A stretch of DNA of 64,000 nt from Plantago elongata (Eukaryota > Streptophyta > Magnoliopsida > Lamiales > Plantaginaceae). The stretch lies in contig JAYMSP010000072.1 in NCBI GenBank assembly GCA_036897095.1, positions 27,936 to 91,935 of the forward strand. The letters run 5' to 3'. The translations under genes were made by a program, and so were the position numbers. Positions within the stretch are counted from its first letter, which is position 1. Each line of letters starts with the position of its first letter. The notes below the pieces were generated by a model, which saw nothing but the letters and a program-made list of their open reading frames with translations, did no database searches and had not been told where the DNA came from. Shown one piece after another: positions 1 through 11,338 of the stretch.

Positions 1-1105
1 ACAAGCCAGGAGGAGACCCATTCTTCGGCAGCTTCGCCAATATCGGCCTCTTCACACCTCCTTCCTCCGATTTCGCAAACAACTGCTTCCTCAAGACCTC
101 ATGCAAATGCCCAAACAGCTCCTTCTTCAACGCCTCAAACGCCAAATCCAACCTCTCCAGCTCCTCCATAGCATTCTTATTATACATAAACAACCCATAG
201 TACAAATCAAAACTGTCACTGGAAGTATTCTCCACCAAGTTCAACAATGTCTCATACCCTTTCGTGTTAATCGGCGTCGATTCCAGCTGCAACTTCTCCA
301 AAATCCTCCCCATCGTATGGGTAATAAACTGCGAACCGGCGGCATACTTATCGTGCTCCGCACAAGTCATCTCCACCATCCTACACCCTTCCTTAGCAAA
401 AATATCCAAAAAGCTTTCAACCCTAACAATCCTACTCTCCTCATTCCCGATCCTCACCTTATCAAACACAAACGGCAAGTCCTTCCAGCTCACCTTCCCA
501 CTCTCAGGCCCAAACATAGGATGAGTACACAGAATATCAAAATGCGAAGGCAAATTCTGCACAAACACATTTCTCGGAAACTCCTTAACCGAAAGCACAT
601 CAACGAACAGCGTATTCCTCCTCAATCGCTGCAGAGGAAGCGATTTGAGCACCGATTCAGTCGAAATGATCGAAGTGCAGAACAGTATCACATCCGGATG
701 CTGCTCACACAAGTCATGCGGATCGGTGAAGAAGCTCGCGCCGAGTGAATTCGCAATCGACTGGTAGTTCGATCGGGAGAAGGCGAAGACGGTGTGACCT
801 TGCCTGACGAACGCCTTGGCGAGAAATTGTCCGAAGTTTCCGAATCCGATAACGGCGATTTTGAGCTTGGTCGATTGGGCGAAGCGGTGGTTGAGATGCG
901 CCTCGTAGTCGTAGGGCTGAGCGGCGTCGATTGCGCGGATGGTGAGGCGGTGTCCGCGGCGGGAATGGTGGGTGCGGTGAGGGGTGGAGGGGAAGGGGAG
1001 TTGGTGAGGGAGGAGAGTGGTGGAGGAGGTGGTGGTGGTCGTGGAGGGTGGTTGTGCGGTGAGTGTGTGGTGGTGGTGGTGCTGGACTGAGGAGAATGTA
1101 AGCAT
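1..1105 (-). CDS. TYRA: Arogenate dehydrogenase, plastidic (C-terminus beyond the window)
   Basis: Plant TyrA-type arogenate dehydrogenase, which oxidatively decarboxylates arogenate to tyrosine with NADP+ in plastids. The reading frame is open from the ATG at 1105 down to base 1 (368 codons) without introns. Residues 1-60 are Ser/Thr/His-rich with a run of five His and look like a plastid transit peptide. The Rossmann motif GFGNFG lies at about residues 87-92. Family segments follow, including DVLSVKEFPRN, THPMFGPESG and the helix containing AGSQFITHTMGR. The length in view is close to complete for this family, so only the extreme C-terminus is probably missing. Whether it prefers arogenate or prephenate cannot be judged here; arogenate is the usual plant substrate. 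Upstream in-frame codons contain no nearby better ATG. Confidence 0.93.
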   Translation of the reverse strand, partial: MLTFSSVQHHHHHTLTAQPPSTTTTTSSTTLLPHQLPFPSTPHRTHHSRRGHRLTIRAIDAAQPYDYEAHLNHRFAQSTKLKIAVIGFGNFGQFLAKAFVRQGHTVFAFSRSNYQSIANSLGASFFTDPHDLCEQHPDVILFCTSIISTESVLKSLPLQRLRRNTLFVDVLSVKEFPRNVFVQNLPSHFDILCTHPMFGPESGKVSWKDLPFVFDKVRIGNEESRIVRVESFLDIFAKEGCRMVEMTCAEHDKYAAGSQFITHTMGRILEKLQLESTPINTKGYETLLNLVENTSSDSFDLYYGLFMYNKNAMEELERLDLAFEALKKELFGHLHEVLRKQLFAKSEEGGVKRPILAKLPKNGSPPGL

Positions 1106-2459
1106 GTTGTGGTTTATGTGGAAAGTGGTGAAATGGGAGTTTTGGGAAATGTTTGTGTGAGAGGAAAACACGCAGTGGGAGGTGTTTGTGCGTTAATGGA
1201 GGTGGAGGGGGAGGATTTTATATGTGGTGTTGTTGGGTACTTGGGGTAGATGGGTGGAATATGGCTGCTCAGTTTTTGACAGTATTCAATCTCCAAATCT
1301 TATGTCAAAGTGGTGTGAACAACTGAAAAATATTCTGAATTCTCTGAATATAGATTAATAATAATTACGTCTAAAATTAAATGAAAAATTCAACCTATTT
1401 AATAACTATAATTATAATAGTATATCTCAAGAAAAAGAACAACTCCAGATCTTATTAATCATATTTTCTTCTCATTCTTTTTTCTTTACTTCTTCTTAAT
1501 TTCTGGTAGTATTAAATAATCTCGACTACTATTTGAACGGTCTTAACGTACAAATTCAACACACAGAGAGATACTTAGATGGATTCGATATCCCATACAT
1601 ATGAAGACGAATACAAAATGGAGATATAAGGTGGTACGGACTCTCACTTAGTTAAAACACAAACTTTTTATTTTAACTCAATGATTTAATTGGATGATTA
1701 AACGAGTTACTATATAGTATGATTGTATGTTTAGTACAAAGTGGGTTGATATGCATTACATTAACATGAACGAGATTGCAACCCATGTTAGTAACTAAGT
1801 TATTATCTTACCTTTTTAGAATTCAGATATAGACTGAGAATGTGATTGAAGTTGAACAATTAGTTAAATTTTTAATAAATTACATGTTATGTATAATATA
1901 ATGTTAACTAATCACCTTATTAACATTCACTAAACATTCTTATTGGAATGTGAAATCAATTGATAACATAACTCATAAGATCATGTTAAACACAATTAGA
2001 GTAATTTGAATTCATTCTCAATGATTAAATTATCAATTGGCATTCACTAAACATATGTATGGTGAATAAACCACTTCACTTTGGTCCAATCGGATAAAAT
2101 TAGTTGATAATATTTAAATCGACTAAACATGCACAGTCCATATGATATTTATAGTTGATCATATGATGTCGATGTAATTAAAAATATATAAAAAGAGAAA
2201 TTTGATTTTCAAAAAAAGATTTATTTTTCCGTTTCAAAATCGTCGTTTGCCCAAGACACACAATAAAAGAATGACCTAACCCGTTGCTTTACCTCCATCT
2301 TTTCAGATGGATATTCATCGAAATTAAAATATAATCATAGAACTTAATTAACTAAGCCCTTAATTGATTATTACTAACCTACACCATTAAACTGTTGTTA
2401 TTCTTATTCCACATCTAACATGATACACGATGTATCAATCAAAAGTCCATAAAGTAATA

Positions 2460-2661
2460 CTCTCCATCCCATCAAACTTTATATATTAAAATTAATGGAT
2501 AATTTTATACGAAAAGTTAAAGTAATAATAAAAAAATAAATAAGGTGGAAAAAAATATAATTTTAATAACAAAATATATAATTTTTGTATAAAGTTTAAA
2601 TTGTTTATTATTTATTAATAATAAAATAATTTTATTTTTTAATAATGTACAGTCAAAAGAG
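2460..2661. mobile_element. Degenerate Stowaway-like MITE
   Basis: About 200 bp of AT-rich DNA begins CTCTCCATCCCATC after a TA and ends in GAG before a TA. This is the arrangement of Stowaway (Tc1/mariner-type) MITEs, whose consensus end is CTCCCTCCGT. The right terminus matches only weakly, so this is a degraded copy at best. Confidence 0.4.
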
Positions 2662-2950
2662 TATGAAATTTATTGGTACGATTAAGGTATTATAGTTCAT
2701 TTTCTCAACATTGACGATTGAGATTGATAGATTATTTTTTTAATAGTGGGAGTTTTTGAAAATAATAAATGTAAGTTGGCTAGTGGCATATTGTCAGATT
2801 CTCCAGCTTGTCTATCTACTACTTTTGCTGCTGCTTCCTTTGTTTGACCGTTTGGTTTAATGACTACTATCCCATGTTATGTATGTATTGATGATGTATA
2901 GCATACCTTGTCTTTCTTGCTTGCTTCTTGTGTTTTTGTGTTTCAAATTA

Positions 2951-3098
2951 GGGGTTGATTTACGTGGCATTTGAATGGTGATTTTGATGAAATTGTGTTT
3001 GGAATGAAATTGAAATTGAGTATTTAAAGTGTATTTTAGGCCATATTAATATTTATCGAGTCAAATGGGAGCATTTAAATGCCTGACCAATCAGCCTC
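2951..3098 (-). mobile_element. Tourist/Harbinger-like MITE, copy 1
   Basis: A 148-bp element flanked by TTA on both sides, starting GGGGTTGATT and ending AATCAGCCTC, so the ends are inverted repeats. The inside carries the family core (complement of ggcctaaaatacact) and a block of fatty-looking AT sequence shared with the copies at 3954 and 13228, but in the opposite orientation. TTA target duplication plus a GGGNNTGNTTGG-type end is typical of PIF/Harbinger MITEs. Confidence 0.75.
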
Positions 3099-3205
3099 TT
3101 ACTCATTCAAACGGAGAGTAGCCACGTATCATTTTGAACTTTACATTTGTTCTTGCAATTTTGTTGACCAGTATCACTAAACAATGATATGATTAAATTA
3201 TGATA

Positions 3206-3296
3206 ACGAATTGCAGCTCTGTTGGTAAAACAATTCACCTTTAATTAATATTTCGGGAGTTTGAGTTAGCCGTTTAGGAAAAAGGAAATTAATAAA
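3206..3296 (+). repeat. tRNA-derived SINE-like copy 1
   Basis: Contains a tRNA box A-like motif (gcagctctgttggta, 3213-3227) and, about 30 bases later, a box B-like motif (gggagtttgagtt, 3255-3267), then an A-rich tail-like end. Three further copies in this window share the same order (3703-3776 on the minus strand, 32266-32360, 32792-32870). It is short and lacks a foldable acceptor stem, so it is not a tRNA gene. Confidence 0.55.
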
Positions 3297-3702
3297 GTTC
3301 TAACTACCAGCTATATTACTATGATATGATTAAGGTCTAAACATCACATGTTAACTTATTAGATATTTTAGATAGTATAATTTAAGATTATCTTCAGAAA
3401 TAGTAACCGTTGTGTCATCAAGATGTATAAATTGTTATCATAGTGTTACTACTTACTAGTGCAGGAACACACACTAAACTTTAAGTTAATAGAGAAATAA
3501 AAGTCTAATCTAATGGCCAATGTGGCCAATAAAGCACGTTTGAAACGTAGTAACACTATGTGAACATGCGAAGCACTTGTTTATATCAAAGCCACCAAGT
3601 GAAAAGGGCCATTGACATGGACACATGAATCAACAAATTCTATTCACCATTAAAGTTTTGACTTATGAAGGCAATGTCCAACATAAGGAGTAGCAAATTT
3701 TT

Positions 3703-3776
3703 ACTTTTTTTGAAAAGGTTAATCTGGTGGTTAAAGTTGAAACGTTTTACCAACTGAGTTGCACTTCGTTATCTAA
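3703..3776 (-). repeat. tRNA-derived SINE-like copy 2
   Basis: Read on the minus strand it has aacgaagtgcaactcagttggtaaaacg, a clear box A-like segment matching copies at 32274 and 32799, followed by a degenerate box B region and an A-rich run at the 3' end. This is the copy with the least altered box A. Confidence 0.5.
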
Positions 3777-3790
3777 AGAATAGCAATTTA

Positions 3791-3908
3791 GGGGCTGGTT
3801 GAAAAGCAATTTGAATTGAAAAATATCCATTTAAATAGTTTGTTTTATGTATAAAATAAATTATTTAAATGAATATTTTCCAATTCAAATCGCTTCCCAA
3901 TCAGCCCC
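3791..3908. mobile_element. Near-palindromic Tourist/Harbinger-like MITE, copy 2
   Basis: A 118-bp element flanked by TTA (3788-3790 and 3909-3911). It starts GGGGCTGGTTG and ends CAATCAGCCCC, and the two halves pair along almost their whole length (ttgaattg, tatt/ccatttaaat and tttattttat blocks mirror each other), so the copy is essentially one foldback. Confidence 0.85.
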
Positions 3909-3953
3909 TTAATTTACAAATTTCTAATAATAGCTTTTTAAGAGTTACTTTTA

Positions 3954-4112
3954 GGGGTTGTTTGTCAAGCAATTGTAATCAGTCAATTTGACTCGATGAA
4001 CAGTGATTTGGCCTAAAATACACTTCAAATATTCTCATTTCAATTTCATTACAAATACAATTTCACCAAAATCCATTCAAATGCGCATTGAAATTTTATA
4101 CCAATCAGCCCC
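3954..4112 (+). mobile_element. Tourist/Harbinger-like MITE, copy 3
   Basis: A 159-bp element flanked by TTA (3951-3953 and 4113-4115), starting GGGGTTGTTTG and ending CAATCAGCCCC. The core gatttggcctaaaatacact and the block caatttcattacaaatac match the copy at 13228 in the same orientation and the copy at 2951 inverted. Confidence 0.85.
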
Positions 4113-5170
4113 TTAGAAACTTTAGCAATAAAATTACTTTAAAATTATGTAAAAATGCACACTGTAAATTAACATTATAAAATTAAACTAAGCTTACTTA
4201 AATAATATTAATGTAAGTTAAAAATAGTTCGTAGTTAAAGTCATAATAAATTGGTCAAATAAACATTTTATCATAAAATAAAGTACTACAATATCACTTA
4301 ATACGTATTTTCTTTAACTGAAATTTACGGTACCTACCCTATTCATCAAAACTATTACTTGAAAATTGTAGATACAGTTTGGCCGTTGGCTTGGCTCACT
4401 TCATTTTTCTTTTCCTTCCTTTTCTTTAGCCTTTTGGAATTCAGTAGGACACAGTCTATTTAATATTGACTATTTTAATTTTTAATGGCATGAAGGAGTT
4501 TATGTAAAATGTTTCCTACTTCAATGCATCGCTATCGAGCAAGCTTTTTTTAGCCTTTTGCTTAATATTGACCAATTAAAAGCCGCTCATAACCAATTAT
4601 TACAAGTATAATACAAACACGAAAAGTCCCAATTAACAAAAATAGAGTATTGAACTAAACATGCCTTTTAATCTCACGAAATGACAACATATCTAATTAT
4701 CTATCAACGATAACGACTGAGTTACAAATAACACGTATCAGGTATTTTTCAAATCTTACAGTTTTAAATAGCGATCTAGTCGAGTTGTATCTACTTCTAC
4801 TTTTAACTTGCATGAGATTTAGTGTGGTATGATATAAGTGAAATGGTGAGGAGAATAGTAGAAGGGTTAGTCTTAAAACAATATTAGTTCCATAAAATCG
4901 TCCACCTAACTCAACAATTATTGCTATAAAATGTCAATTGAATAAGAGTTTGATTCAAAAGAATGAAAAAGGACAAAAATGTCACACACGTTCATTGCAT
5001 TTTGTGATGCACGAACCAACACAAATACTATACTAGCTAGTATATGATTAATAATGTTAGGTTCGCATTCTTCACATGTATTCAACGACCCAATTTTATA
5101 TTTTCCTCAACTCAAACAAACGGACGGTCCAAATCGCAGGTAGTTTCCTCGAAGTACATCATTGCATATA

Positions 5171-5387
5171 CTTCCTCTTTCTTCCAGGTTCCGTTCCGAG
5201 AGTTGAAATAATTTTTCATTTTAAATGTTCTATTAAAATAAAATAATTTTTTATTTATAAAAATAATTCTACAATACTATTTCATTTTGAACTATATATT
5301 ATTGAACCTACTTAATATACTTTTCTATTTTAAACTCATTATTAATCATAATATATTTAAGATATATTTCAATGCAAATGGACGGAG
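5171..5387. mobile_element. Stowaway-like MITE
   Basis: An AT-rich stretch of about 217 bp bounded by TA dinucleotides, beginning CTTCCTC and ending GGACGGAG, the inverse of the usual Stowaway end CTCCGTCC. The left end is diverged. Confidence 0.5.
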
Positions 5388-6402
5388 TAGGTTTTATCAT
5401 TGTACAGTCGAACACAATGAAACTCACCAACTCAGATCTGAAATTTTCAAAAAATGATGCTGACCAAAGTGCCCAATGTTAACTTGAGTGATGTATACGA
5501 TTCTTAACATTTCAATGTTCAACATGTGAGTTTGAAAAGTCTAAAGGTAGTAAAATTTTCATAAAGCTTGCAGAATATGATAATTTCTTAATGATTAAGC
5601 ATGTTATAAGTAACATAATACAAGTGGAAGTATGATAAAATATATAGTTTTCTATGCAACGTAAAATATTATATTAGATTAGTGTAATCTATAAGCTTCT
5701 TATATTTAAAGAATATGATATTTTATGAATGTTACGTCCTATTTCAAGATTAAATATGAATACATTTTCAGTATTTAATCGACCCTAACATACATAATAA
5801 TAAGTTTAAAAATAATAAGTCGAAGAATGTTTGGCAAATTTAAGTAGTTGTCCAATCTCCAAACAATTGAAGAACAATCAAAATGTTTTCTTTCGGTACA
5901 ACATATATAATCGTCACATTTCAAATCCCTAAAATTTGGGTAGTACAACATTTAGGTACACGTATCTTGTAAGAACACAGCTAGGTCTATAACTTACATT
6001 TTCTCTGTTTCTAACACAATACTTGCATTCTCTTCAAAATTGCCCTTGTTCAAGTGAACCATACTCGCGAATGCTTTTGTATTCGCAGGTAACTTCGATA
6101 ACATGGATTTTTCAACATTCGAGAATATACGAGATTCTAAATTGCACAACTGGGATGCAAGGCCTAACGGACATGAAGTAAGGAAGCAATTTGGAAAATA
6201 AACATTGCATCAACCTGGTTTTCACTTTTCACTGATATGTCACAAATCATCATTAAATCAAATGGAAGTTTCTCCTTCGAAACATTAGTCTTACAAATTC
6301 CAAAAAGCAGCAAAAAGGTTCTTTACTTCTACACAGAACTACAAAATGTGCAAGGACAAAGTCACAACTCATAAGGTTGATTATGACGCCGTTTACCTTC
6401 TC

Positions 6403-9400
6403 TTAGAAGATCTTAAAGAGTAAGCCACCATGTGCAGCGAAGAAGGGGGCGAATACAAGGGATTCTACAGCCATTAGCTTAATAAGAATGTTCAGTGATG
6501 GTCCTGAAGTGTCTTTCAAAGGGTCACCAACTGTGTCTCCAATGACGGCTGCCTTGTGTGCATCAGACCCTTTAGGGCCGAGAGTTTGGGCGTGTTCTGA
6601 AGCTCCAGCCTGATGTTCCAGCATTCCATTAGAAATATATACAAAAAAAAGTTTCACCAGAAATCAAATGGAATGAACATAATTTATAAATAACATTACC
6701 TCAATATATTTCTTGGCATTATCCCAAGCACCACCGGTGTTAGATGCAGAGATAGCAATCTACAGGACAATGATATAAATAAGTATAGGATAAAACAGAG
6801 TGCCTCGAATCATGTTTTGGAAGGAACAAAAAAAAAATGATCCTCAAGGTATACAACTACTCGTCTTGGCTAGTATATGGAGTAATCTGCTGAAATAGAG
6901 ACCTTCCATAGTGATAGTTTAGAAAATTATTATAGCATCTTTAACATTATTACCTGAACACCAGAGACGAGCGAACCAGCAAGAATACCGGAAAGTGTTT
7001 CGACACCAAATAAAACACCCACAATTAGAGGGGTAAGCATGACTAGAGCGCCTGGAGGAATCATTTCCTTGATAGATGCATCAGTGGAGATCTTGACACA
7101 AGTTGCATAGTCAGGCTTGCCGGTGCCTTCCATGAGACCAGGAATGGTATTAAATTGCCGGCGAACTTCTTCAACCATCTTCAAAGCAGCACTGCCCACA
7201 CTTTTCATCGTCATGGCTGAGAACCAGTAAGGGAGCATAGCGCCCACAATCAAACCAATGAATACTTTTGGAGTTAGAACGTCAACTGTTGTGATTGATG
7301 CCCGGCTCACAAATGCACCGAAAAGGGCAAGGGACACAAGAGCAGCAGATCCAATTGCAAAACCCTGTAAACCAAAACCAAGAATAACATGTTGAACAAT
7401 CATTCAGACTCATATGGTAATGAATCATGATACAGTCTAGTTTTCTCGAATTACTATGGAAAAGTTGGAAAATATTCACGGTGAAATTTGTGTCCTTCCA
7501 ATTGACATTTAAAGGTTTAGCATTGCATACCTTCCCAATAGCTGCAGTTGTGTTTCCGGCAGCATCAAGGGCATCAGTCCTCTCTCGAATAATGTGACTC
7601 ATTCCTGCCATTTCAGCAATACCCCCAGCATTGTCACTGATGGGACCATAAGCATCTATGGCCAATCCGGTGGCTATTGTACTCAACATTCCGAGGGCAG
7701 CTACTGCAATGCCATACATTGCGGCAAATGTAAAACTAACAAAAATACTTATTGCTATTGCAAAAATTGGGATAATCACTGATTGGTATCCCAATGCAAG
7801 ACCGAAAATAATATTTGTAGCAGCTCCAGTACGACAGGAATCTGCAACATCTTGCACGGGTCTGAACATAAAGGAGATTAAGTTAAAACCAGCAACTACA
7901 AAAAAAGTGACTAACCAAATATACCCGTTCAAAATAGTACCTATATGCGTTGCTTGTAAAGTACTCTGTTACAAATCCAATAATTAGGCCAGCCCACAAC
8001 CCAACAGCGACGCAGAGAAATAGTTGCCTGCAAAACAATCAATGACCAGATATCTGTAATGGTTTTTGAAACATAGGAGCATGAAATGGCATGGATATAT
8101 ATTTTGGTTGTTTACCAAAGCAATCATCATATAGACGGTCAAAGAGAACGAGCTAAAGAGAAGGTTACAAGAAGAGCACTTTGTATAAGAAATTTTACAA
8201 AAATACTGAAATGTGAATAGTGGGCAAAGTTAAGATGAAGATGGTGCCATGAAGCAATTCAAAGAAATTGCAATTGGAGAACGAAAAGTGAAGTTGGACT
8301 TACCAGTTCTTAACGTCTTTCTGGACTCCGAAGTTAAAGATTGTGAAGGATGATGGAAGGGCGATCCAGCTAACAATAGCTATACCAATTGTCATCAACA
8401 CAGTGGAAATAATAAGTTGATTCTTTAGAGCCGGCTCAATTTCATTAACTTCCTTGATCTCAAAGAAATCAGTTGCAAACAAAGTGGTTAGCAAGCAAAC
8501 AAGGATCCCAACAGAGCTGACTAGAAGAGGATAAAGCATAGCAGTGAATTCATGGTTGATGCCAAATGATGAGATAGAAGCAACAACGAGGGCTGCACAT
8601 GAAGATTCTGCATACGAGCCAAACAAGTCAGATCCCATACCAGCAATATCCCCCACGTTGTCTCCGACATTATCTGCAATAACCTGCAAAAGTTTGGAAA
8701 TTAAGTCATAAATAATCTTTGAACAGCTCTGATGAATGAATGAGAAATGATAGTTTTTCAGTCAGCATACCGCTGGGTTCCTAGGGTCATCTTCTGGAAT
8801 GTTCCTCTCGACTTTCCCAACAAGATCTGCTCCCACATCAGCAGCTTTGGTATAAATACCTCCAGCTACTCTACCGAAAAGTGCCATGGAAGATCCACCC
8901 AGTCCATAACCAGTTATAGCCTCAAATAGGCCTTCCCAGTCATCACCATAATATATCTTGAAGAGATTAATAGTAATGTATAGAACCAAAAGGCCATTTG
9001 CAGCAAGAAGAAAGCCCATGACAGCTCCTGATCTAAATGCAACAATAAAAGCCTTGCCAACCCCCTTCCTAGCTTCTAAGGTAGTGCGAGCATTTGCGTA
9101 TGTGGCAATTTTCATTCCAAGGAAACCAGAAATAACAGAGGTTACGGCACCTAGAATGAAGGATACGGTACTAAAAATAGCTGTAGCAAGAGCAGGCTTG
9201 CACGTTTTGGTGGTGTCATAAGTACAGGTCTTCGGCTTCGTACTAAAGCCTTCTACCGAACCGAGGAAAACAAAAATCAATATCGCGAAGGCAACCATGA
9301 AGATACCAACATACTGATACTCGGTGAAGAGGAATGATGTTGAACCTGTATCCCAATTAGACAAGAAAGTTATAAAAAGGCACTTATTGGGGTAGAGTAC

Positions 9401-11314
9401 TTTGTTAATGGGGCAGAACAAACATCAAAAAGTATGAAATTAACAACCTCTAATATAAGAAAGGACAAGACCAAATTTCCAGATTCATCTTTCGTGCAAA
9501 TAAATTAGAAGAAGCAAAGGACACTACGGCACTACACAATGCGAGATAAGTATTCAAAAATCATACTTTGCACATCAAGCAACAGACAACACATTGCAGC
9601 CACTTTGGGAAATGCTTGAAGGAATTTTTCATTCCTGACTAGCAGCACATCACCAATATCAGCTTCAAACAGTAAGACAGCACATTTTAATCCATATATT
9701 CATATGCTTTTGTCAAATTACTTCCCTTTACACCATTATAATAAAAATACTTGAATATAATTCAAAATTATCGTATGATTAAATTTACATATTTTCATCC
9801 TTAGAGATTAGTTATATTAGGTAAAGATATGTGTATCTATATTTAATTTATTCGTAAAGCCGGGAATAATCCGTCACTCTGTTCCAGACTTACAGTGGCA
9901 TGTAGTGCTAATTCATCAATTTACATATATTCAACCTAAAAGATTTGTTCTATTATGCAACTCGCGTTTGTCTTTACTTCATTCTAGAGGCTGGAGCCAA
10001 TCTCTCTATACATTTAATTCTAAAACATTTTTTTAAATAATTAAAGTTTTAAATAAATGTGTATCTATTACTCTACAATACATAGTCAGTCCTGTCATTT
10101 CTTTCATTTGAAACTATAATCCTAGTTTTTCAGTATAAATTTCAATTCTTTCATAGTCAATACTATTTCCAAAATCCAATGTATCTAATTTCTTCTCAAC
10201 ATGAATATTTATGTAATCCAATGCCAGGCCTAGCTAACCAATATCATACCAACCTTTTATGAATTATCAAAAGTCTATTGCACTTTTTTTTTCCATAATT
10301 TAAAGTGCAACATCAATTCAAATAAGTAGTTTTCAATGTAAAAGTAATTTGAAAACTATCTAAATAATCCACATGGATCAATTAAGCTAAAATAATAAAT
10401 AAATAACTACTAAAACAGCCTTAGAATTTCCCACAACTGCTATATACTCAAACTACTTAGACAACTTCCTAGCTTAATCAGAATAACCTATATATACAAA
10501 ACCATCTTCTCAGACCAATGTGGAGATTGATTTGATATAACCGTAATCAATACACCTTCTATTTTATTTTCTTACACCACCTACAATATTTTACAAATGC
10601 ATTACAAATATATAACATGAAATGCTATTATACATTTACACTCTATTTTACATATCTACATATCTGTTTGCCATTCTTTCTACTTTTGGATCCATTCCCA
10701 TTTCCCTCACCTCAACCAGAGCATACATACTATTCTATTCTATCTCATCTGCATTTTTCCAGATTTGGAGTACAAAAATATCTTATCCAGGCCAAATAAA
10801 ACCATTCCGTTCCAGAAAATTTCAAATCAAACACTTAACAAGTAAAATCTGAACAAAATCTTGATTTTCACTACAATCCAAATCTTAATCAAGTGAAATC
10901 TCAATCCAGGACCAAGAAAACGAAAGGACATTATCTGATTATCTCAAACACTCACCAGAACCATTCTCAGCTTCACAAAAAGCAGATATGTACACAAATT
11001 CACAAAATCTCAAAATCTGAAATCGATCAAAATTAAGATTTAAAAACAAAGTGATGAGCTACTGAGTTGAGTTCGTTACCTTCAGATATGGCGTTCTGGA
11101 TTTCAGCACACTTAGCAACAACAGCATGGTCATCAATACCTTCCTCCTCAATCAACGACTCTACAAGTCCATTCTTTCCAGGAGATTTGTCGGCAGAAAC
11201 CTTCACCTTGGCAACGAGCTGCCATTGCACCAGAGCGAAGATTATTCCGATGACTGCACAGGTCGGAATTATGATCTCGGTGGCTAAATCAGGGAGTAGA
11301 GTTAGCTCTCCCAT
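6403..11314 (-). CDS. AVP1: Vacuolar K+-dependent H+-pyrophosphatase (type I V-PPase)
   Basis: Multi-pass tonoplast pump coupling PPi hydrolysis to proton transport into the vacuole. Coding exons on the minus strand: 11080-11314, 8771-9345, 8304-8683, 7941-8027, 7531-7861, 6954-7364, 6700-6759 and 6403-6609; they sum to 2286 nt, 761 aa, the usual length. All junctions are GT-AG. The PPi/Mg-binding motifs DVGADLVGK (about residues 248-256) and DNVGDNVGD (about 274-282) are intact. GNTTAAIGK (about 528-536) has Ala where K+-independent type II enzymes have Lys, placing it in type I. The C-terminus ends LLFKIF. Intron 1 (9346-11079) is long. The 5' leader carries CAA repeats just before the ATG. 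No sign of damage. Confidence 0.97.
9346..11079 (-). other. Long first intron of the H+-pyrophosphatase gene
   Basis: A 1734-bp intron separating the N-terminal exon (codons 1-78) from the rest. It is AT-rich and I see no coding sequence or clear transposon ends in it. First introns of this size in highly expressed plant genes often enhance expression; nothing in the sequence proves that here. Confidence 0.8.
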
Positions 11315-11320
11315 CTCACT

Positions 11321-11338
11321 TTGTTGTTGTTGTTGTTG
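11321..11338 (-). repeat. (CAA)6 in the 5' leader of the H+-pyrophosphatase gene
   Basis: Six TTG units on the plus strand read as CAA repeats in the mRNA, ending about seven bases before the ATG at 11314. Unstructured CAA leaders favour ribosome loading, so this may help translation; that is inference. Confidence 0.8.

Larger units (their letters stand above)
1106..6402. other. Gene-free AT-rich interval with several small transposons
   Basis: This interval holds the promoter side of the arogenate dehydrogenase gene at its left end and the 3'UTR of the H+-pyrophosphatase gene at its right end (roughly 6050-6402). I see no coding sequence between them. It contains three Tourist/Harbinger-like MITEs, two SINE-like copies and two Stowaway-like MITEs, listed separately. 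Confidence 0.7.

Noticed and set aside
7594-7987. Plus-strand frames across the H+-pyrophosphatase exons
   Set aside because: Antisense shadows of the intact minus-strand exons.
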